Shown here: in pieces, positions 29,675 to 33,100 of the stretch | Layout of the letters: each line of letters begins with the position of its first letter | Numbering within the stretch: position 1 is the first letter of the stretch | NCBI GenBank assembly: GCA_002084505.1 | Contig: NBLK01000008.1 | Span: 1-33,100 of the forward strand | Source of the DNA: Rickettsiaceae bacterium 4572_127 | GTDB taxonomy: Bacteria; Pseudomonadota; Alphaproteobacteria; Rs-D84; NBLK01 | Length of the DNA: 33,100 bases | Direction: 5' to 3' | The notes under the pieces: model-generated | Told to the model about the DNA's origin: nothing | What the model saw: the letters and a program-made list of their open reading frames with translations, nothing else | Databases searched by the model: none | Translations under genes and position numbers: made by a program

Positions 29675-29721
29675 GCCTCTCCCCTTGCGGGAGAGGTCGA
29701 GCGAAGCTCGGGTGAGGGGTA
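29675..29721 (+). repeat. Repeat R3, copy 2
   Basis: GCCTCTCCCCTTGCGGGAGA followed by GGTCGAGCGAAGCTC and GGGTGAGGGGTA. The same core lies inside the palindrome at 11238-11411. It directly abuts MITE R4 copy 3. Confidence 0.8.
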
Positions 29722-29928
29722 TATAGTAAAACTAAATACTAATTTAATGTTTTTTTACTTATTATGTTATGTTAGTTTTTAATTTTATAATAAACAACTT
29801 TTAAGTTATTTTTGTTGCTTTTCAACAATTTAAGTGAAAATGGGTCATACCCAGTTCCACTGAAACCGATTGAAAATCATTCAAAAATCTTCTTAAAATT
29901 TGTTTAATTACTATTTAGTTTTACTATA
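29722..29928. mobile_element. MITE-like repeat R4, copy 3
   Basis: 207 bp with the best-preserved ends: TATAGTAAAACTAAATACTA on the left and its inverse, with one mismatch in 23, on the right. The core CTTTTCAACAATTTAAGTG ... CAGTTCCACTGAAACCGAT is retained; the inner GCGGACA repeat is lost. Confidence 0.87.
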
Positions 29929-29937
29929 AAAAAGATC

Positions 29938-29982
29938 GTCATTCCTGCGAAGGCAGGAATCTCACAATACAGAATCTTTTTT
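29938..29982 (-). repeat. Repeat R1, copy 3
   Basis: CGTCATTCCTGCGAAGGCAG then GAATCTCACAATACAGAATC, the inverse of copies 1 and 2. It carries two GANTC sites. Confidence 0.85.
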
Positions 29983-30081
29983 GCTCTCTATAAAAACTGA
30001 AAATTATGGAGAAAAACTGCACTTGATCCTAGTAAAAAAACATTGGGAAGCAAAAAATTACGAATCCCAAAACTCGGTCTA

Positions 30082-30140
30082 TCACCCACCCCTTGTGGAA
30101 GGGTCAAAATATCTTTAGATATTTTGGGGCGGGGTAAAAA
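30082..30140 (+). repeat. Repeat R2, copy 3
   Basis: CACCCACCCCTTGTGG, AAGGGTCAAAATATC, GATATTTTGGGGCGGGGTAA. The stem CAAAATATC/GATATTTTG differs from copy 1 (CAAAATAG/CTATTTTG) on both sides, which keeps the pairing. Confidence 0.85.
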
Positions 30141-30209
30141 ATACAACTAATTGCTATTACTGCAAAGGCAGAAGTAACACAATATAAAATCAATAAAAAA
30201 GGATCACAA

Positions 30210-31112
30210 ATGAAAAAAATATGTTTAATTTTAGCTAGTATTTTAGCAACAAGCTCTGTTTCTGCTGATTTTTTAGTACATCCACAAAAAATTGTTTTCT
30301 CTGGAAAAGATAAAACTAAGTCTATACAAATCACAAACATGGGCAGTGAAGCGAAAAGCTATAAAATGAAATTTGTAGAGCTTTATCCTATGAAAAGCGG
30401 AGCTTATAGAAATATCGAGAAAAGAAACGGAAACCTTGTTTTTGTTGATAAAGGCCTAAATAAAAAGAAAAAGCCAATAGAAAAAATTAGTCCTTTAACC
30501 ACAACTCAGGCTAGCAAAGTAAAATTCGCATCTCCGTTTATTGACTATTCTCCCAGACGAATTACATTAAACCCAAATGAAACTCAAATTATTCGACTAA
30601 TGCTTAATAAAAAGGCTAGAAAAAATAAAGACATTGAAGCGAGATCGCATTTTTATATTCAAGAAAAAAATGTAATCCAAAAAGCTCAACCAAAGTCTAG
30701 ATCTAAAAAAATGAGTTTTAACATACAAGGGCTTCCGGGTGTAACTATTCCTGTTGTCGCTCGATTTGGTAAAACTAGTGTTGAAGGTAGGTTTAAGAAT
30801 ATCAATGTTTCAAATTCTAATAGTGGTGCTCAGTTGAGTCTAACTCTTGAAAGAAAAGGAGATCAATCTCTTCGTGGAAATATAGTTGTTTACAAAGACG
30901 AAGGTTTTTTCTATTCGGATACAGAAATTGGTAGAGTTGCAAATTTCGCTGTTTATTCGAATCTAACAGAAAGATATATTAAAATCCCACTTCATGATAA
31001 ATCTAAAAATCTGAAGCTTGGTGATGTAAAAGGTGAAGATCTTATTATAAAGTTTGAAGGTGATGCTGATGACTGCCCAGATATTAACTTCGAAACAAAA
31101 TTAAAAATGTAG
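30210..31112 (+). CDS. PapD-like periplasmic pilus-assembly chaperone
   Basis: 300 residues, longer than the usual 230-250. The signal peptide (MKKICLILASILATSSVSA) is followed by an immunoglobulin-like domain: FLVHPQKIVFSGKDKTKSIQITNMGSEAKSYKMKFVEL, then SPFIDYSPRRITLNPNETQIIRLMLN, which matches the chaperone strand that caps pilin subunits, and a second beta domain. No usher or pilin gene is nearby, so the partner is unknown. AAAGGA precedes the ATG by seven bases. It lies between the repeat island and ccrM. Confidence 0.75.
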   Translation: MKKICLILASILATSSVSADFLVHPQKIVFSGKDKTKSIQITNMGSEAKSYKMKFVELYPMKSGAYRNIEKRNGNLVFVDKGLNKKKKPIEKISPLTTTQASKVKFASPFIDYSPRRITLNPNETQIIRLMLNKKARKNKDIEARSHFYIQEKNVIQKAQPKSRSKKMSFNIQGLPGVTIPVVARFGKTSVEGRFKNINVSNSNSGAQLSLTLERKGDQSLRGNIVVYKDEGFFYSDTEIGRVANFAVYSNLTERYIKIPLHDKSKNLKLGDVKGEDLIIKFEGDADDCPDINFETKLKM

Positions 31113-31231
31113 TTTTGATCTGACTAACCGCTTGAAAAACAGTTGAAAACATTCAAAAAATAATTTTTTTTCAAAAAGCAAGAGGAAAAATTAAAAAAAA
31201 TCCATTTCTAGAAATGAGAAAGCCTCTTTTT

Positions 31232-31242
31232 TGTGATATACT
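31232..31242 (+). promoter_or_regulatory. Extended -10 promoter TGTGATATACT of ccrM, predicting a leaderless message
   Basis: TATACT ends at 31242, so transcription should start on the A of the ATG at 31249. The six bases between are all T, with no SD. There is no good -35; the TGA before TATACT is an extended -10. Confidence 0.6.
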
Positions 31243-31248
31243 TTTTTT

Positions 31249-32313
31249 ATGGGAAGAGAAAAGACTAATTTTATTGCTAAGGGTGACTGCATAAAAGAAA
31301 TGAAAAAAATGGATGCTAATTCCATTGATATTATTTTTGCAGATCCGCCGTATAATATGCAACTAGGAGGAGATCTGCGTCGCCCTGACGATTCAAAGGT
31401 TAAAGCTGTTGATGATGAATGGGATCAGTTTGAGTCCTTTAAGACTTATGATGAATTTTCTATTAAATGGCTGACGGAAGCTAAGAGAGTTATGAAACCC
31501 GATGCATCTTTTTGGGTGATTGGTTCTTATCATAACATCTTTCGTTTAGGAAAAATTCTTCAAGACATGGGCTTTTGGATTATGAATGATATCCTATGGA
31601 TAAAAAATAACCCGATGCCGAACTTTAAGGGAACTAGATTTACAAACGCTCACGAAACACTGCTCTGGTGTACAAAGTCTAAAAATGCCAAACCTACATT
31701 TAATTATCATGCTATGAAAACTTTTAATGGAGATAAACAGATGCGATCCGACTGGTATTTACCAATTTGCAGTGGTGGAGAGCGACGACGAAATGCTAAT
31801 GGGGAGTCGATTCATTCTACTCAAAAACCTGAGGCTTTGTTGCATAGAGTTCTTTTGTCTTCGTCTAATAAAGGTGATTTAGTTTTAGATCCGTTTTCGG
31901 GTAGCGGAACAACGGCGGTAGTTGCTAAAAAGCTAGGGAGAAATTTCATAGGAATAGAAAAAGAACAAGAATACATAGACCTAACTAATAAACGACTTGC
32001 GGAAGTTGAGACGGCTGACGATAAGATATTATCAATCTCGCAAAAAAAGAAAATCAACAAAATCCCTTTTGGATCGCTAGTAGCACAAGGAAAAATCTCA
32101 GCAGGAACAACTTTGTTTTCTAATAATGGAAAAGTGAAAGCTACAGTGCGAGTTGATGGATCATTGATAACTGACAAAGGAATTGAAGGGTCTATACATA
32201 AAGTCGGAGCGACGGTGCAAAACAAAGCATCGTGCAACGGCTGGACTTTCTGGTCATTAGAAACTAATGGCGAAAAGAAATCAATTGATACCTTCCGCCA
32301 AAAAGTTGCTTAG
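31249..32313 (+). CDS. ccrM: Cell-cycle-type GANTC adenine methyltransferase CcrM
   Basis: 354 residues. Beta-class order: ADPPYNMQLGGDLRRPDDSKVKAVDDEWDQF in the N-terminal part, MPNFKGTRFTNAHETLLWC, then LDPFSGSGTTAVVAKKLGR. The C-terminal domain (about 268-354: PFGSLVAQGKISAGTTLF...GSIHKVGATVQNKASCNGWTFW) is the DNA-recognition extension typical of CcrM. It methylates adenine in GANTC after replication in alphaproteobacteria. No restriction partner is adjacent, which supports a regulatory role. An AT-rich gap with the palindrome CATTTCTAGAAATG precedes it. Confidence 0.95.
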   Translation: MGREKTNFIAKGDCIKEMKKMDANSIDIIFADPPYNMQLGGDLRRPDDSKVKAVDDEWDQFESFKTYDEFSIKWLTEAKRVMKPDASFWVIGSYHNIFRLGKILQDMGFWIMNDILWIKNNPMPNFKGTRFTNAHETLLWCTKSKNAKPTFNYHAMKTFNGDKQMRSDWYLPICSGGERRRNANGESIHSTQKPEALLHRVLLSSSNKGDLVLDPFSGSGTTAVVAKKLGRNFIGIEKEQEYIDLTNKRLAEVETADDKILSISQKKKINKIPFGSLVAQGKISAGTTLFSNNGKVKATVRVDGSLITDKGIEGSIHKVGATVQNKASCNGWTFWSLETNGEKKSIDTFRQKVA

Positions 32314-32314
32314 A

Positions 32315-33009
32315 TTATTTTACAGCATCTTCTATTTTATTTTTTCTATATTCTTTTATTTTTTTACCTATTAATGGAATTTTAGCACTACCCATTTCTA
32401 ACATTATTTTCTTCATTTGAGCCATTTGCTGTTGAAGCTCTTTATTTTTTTGTGTTAATAATTCGTCTTTATTTTTCAATTTTTTGTTTTCTTCAATTAA
32501 TCTTATGCTATCTTTTTTTTGTGTTTTATTTTTTTGATCTTTTTCATGTTTTTGTATAAATGGATAAAAATCACAGTATAATTTTAAATTACCGGCATCT
32601 AAAAAGTGATTAATAGCCTTATCAACGACATAAATGTCGTAACTAGTTTCAAAAATATCAATCTTTGGTGTCTTTACCTCCGAATCGCCCCTTGCACTAT
32701 TAATAAAATTATAATAATTCTTTTTTAATTTTTCTTTAATATCAGAAATATTTTTTTCTTTTAGGATTTCTTCTAAACAGTAAAACTTGCTAATAGTAGC
32801 TCTATCATTATCGTTTTCTATAAAAAGGGATTTCTTAATAAACTGTTCAACATCTTTATCGCTTGCTTTTTTTATTAATTCATTTTCTATATTTGTATAT
32901 TTTTTTTGATTTTCAGAAACAAACCTTTCTATATCAATAATAACTTCATTTAAGTTTCTTTTTTCTTTATCGTTTGAAAAAGTAAGAATTTTTTTAGGCT
33001 ATGTTCCAT
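32315..33009 (-). pseudogene. Unknown coiled-coil protein, frameshifted in an A7 tract
   Basis: The minus strand is open from 32998 to the TAA at 32315 but has no usable start until the last 60 codons. An ATG at 33009 opens another frame (MEHSLKK) that enters this one if the A7 tract at 32995-32989 had one more A. The restored protein has about 231 residues: LKKILTFSNDKEKRNLNEVIIDIERF ... INHFLDAGNLKLYCDFYPFI, then a charged coiled coil (RLIEENKKLKNKDELLTQKNKELQQQMAQMKKIM). No family is recognised. The A-run could be phase-variable, corrected by slippage, or an error. Confidence 0.6.
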
Positions 33010-33026
33010 TAAACGAGTGATTTTCC

Positions 33027-33055
33027 TTGACGCGATAATTAAATGATGTTATAAT
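33027..33055 (+). promoter_or_regulatory. Strong sigma-70 promoter for the gene starting at 33085
   Basis: TTGACG (33027-33032), a 17-base spacer, TATAAT (33050-33055): the best promoter match in the window. Confidence 0.75.
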
Positions 33056-33084
33056 TCAAGTATATAAAGCAAAGGATACTTGAA
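33055..33084 (+). promoter_or_regulatory. Operator-like inverted repeat or RNA hairpin before the last gene
   Basis: TTCAAGTAT (33055-33063) and ATACTTGAA (33076-33084) are perfect 9-bp arms. The 12-base loop holds the AAAGG ribosome site, and the right arm ends next to the ATG. It could be a repressor site over the transcription start or an RNA hairpin that exposes or hides the SD. Confidence 0.55.
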
Positions 33085-33100
33085 ATGAACATAACAAAAT
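33085..33100 (+). CDS. Start of a gene running out of the window
   Basis: ATG at 33085 followed by codons for NITK. A strong promoter and AAAGGA at 33071-33076 support it. Too little is visible to name it; the operator-like repeat would suit a self-regulating or phage-type gene. Confidence 0.5.

Noticed and set aside
29380..29726. Short frames across the repeat island
   Set aside because: Their residues (such as FLRRQETHRIES and PPLPLRERSSEARVRG) are translated R1/R3 repeats.

Overview
The window is an AT-rich, tightly packed chromosomal segment of a Gram-negative bacterium, most likely an alphaproteobacterium. Support comes from a full CcrM-type GANTC methyltransferase with its C-terminal extension, the ihfB-accD gene order, a two-domain L25/Ctc protein, and an alphaproteobacterial membrane-anchored TPR protein. 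The low GC, shortened housekeeping proteins (GlyA, AccA) and many dispersed repeats suggest an uncultured, probably host-associated lineage; that last step is inference.

Layout. 1-2093 (+): the end of an M29 aminopeptidase, then glyA, whose ribosome site lies in a repeat. 2083-5708 (-): ihfB, accD, a GATC-type methyltransferase with a MutH/Sau3AI-like nuclease, a 38-codon ORF, and accA, with a probable small RNA read from the opposite strand. 5888-8808 (-): rplY, dnaX and a Phd/ParE antitoxin-toxin pair whose toxin is cut short by a repeat that also supplies the start of dnaX. 8819-12971: divergent type IVB pilus genes (secretin and TcpQ-like protein on -, GspF/PilR on +) around an 830-bp repeat block. 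13041-16894 (+): lemA, cdsA, a HEPN/MNT pair, a RibD-C reductase and rseP in one chain. 17126-19670 (+): ybaB, a second type II restriction-modification (RM) pair, and infC with a non-ATG start. 19667-24033 (-): a RusA-like protein, an ArsR-type regulator between 20-bp inverted copies, sufB, a small membrane protein, dnaN and rpoZ. 24113-33100: dinD behind a MITE, rsmG, a frameshifted TPR gene, an Arg/Ser-rich secreted protein, a near mirror-symmetric repeat island, an orphan pilus chaperone, ccrM, a frameshifted unknown gene, and the first codons of a new + strand gene.

Two themes stand out. First, selfish or defence modules (two RM pairs, HEPN/MNT, Phd/ParE) sit directly at the 3' ends of other genes with overlapping or almost touching stop and start codons, so they appear to be expressed as riders on those operons. 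Second, at least five families of non-coding repeats are present and touch gene expression: one supplies the SD of glyA, one the start of dnaX and the stop of parE, and one the -35 box of dinD. No tRNA, rRNA or CRISPR array was seen.
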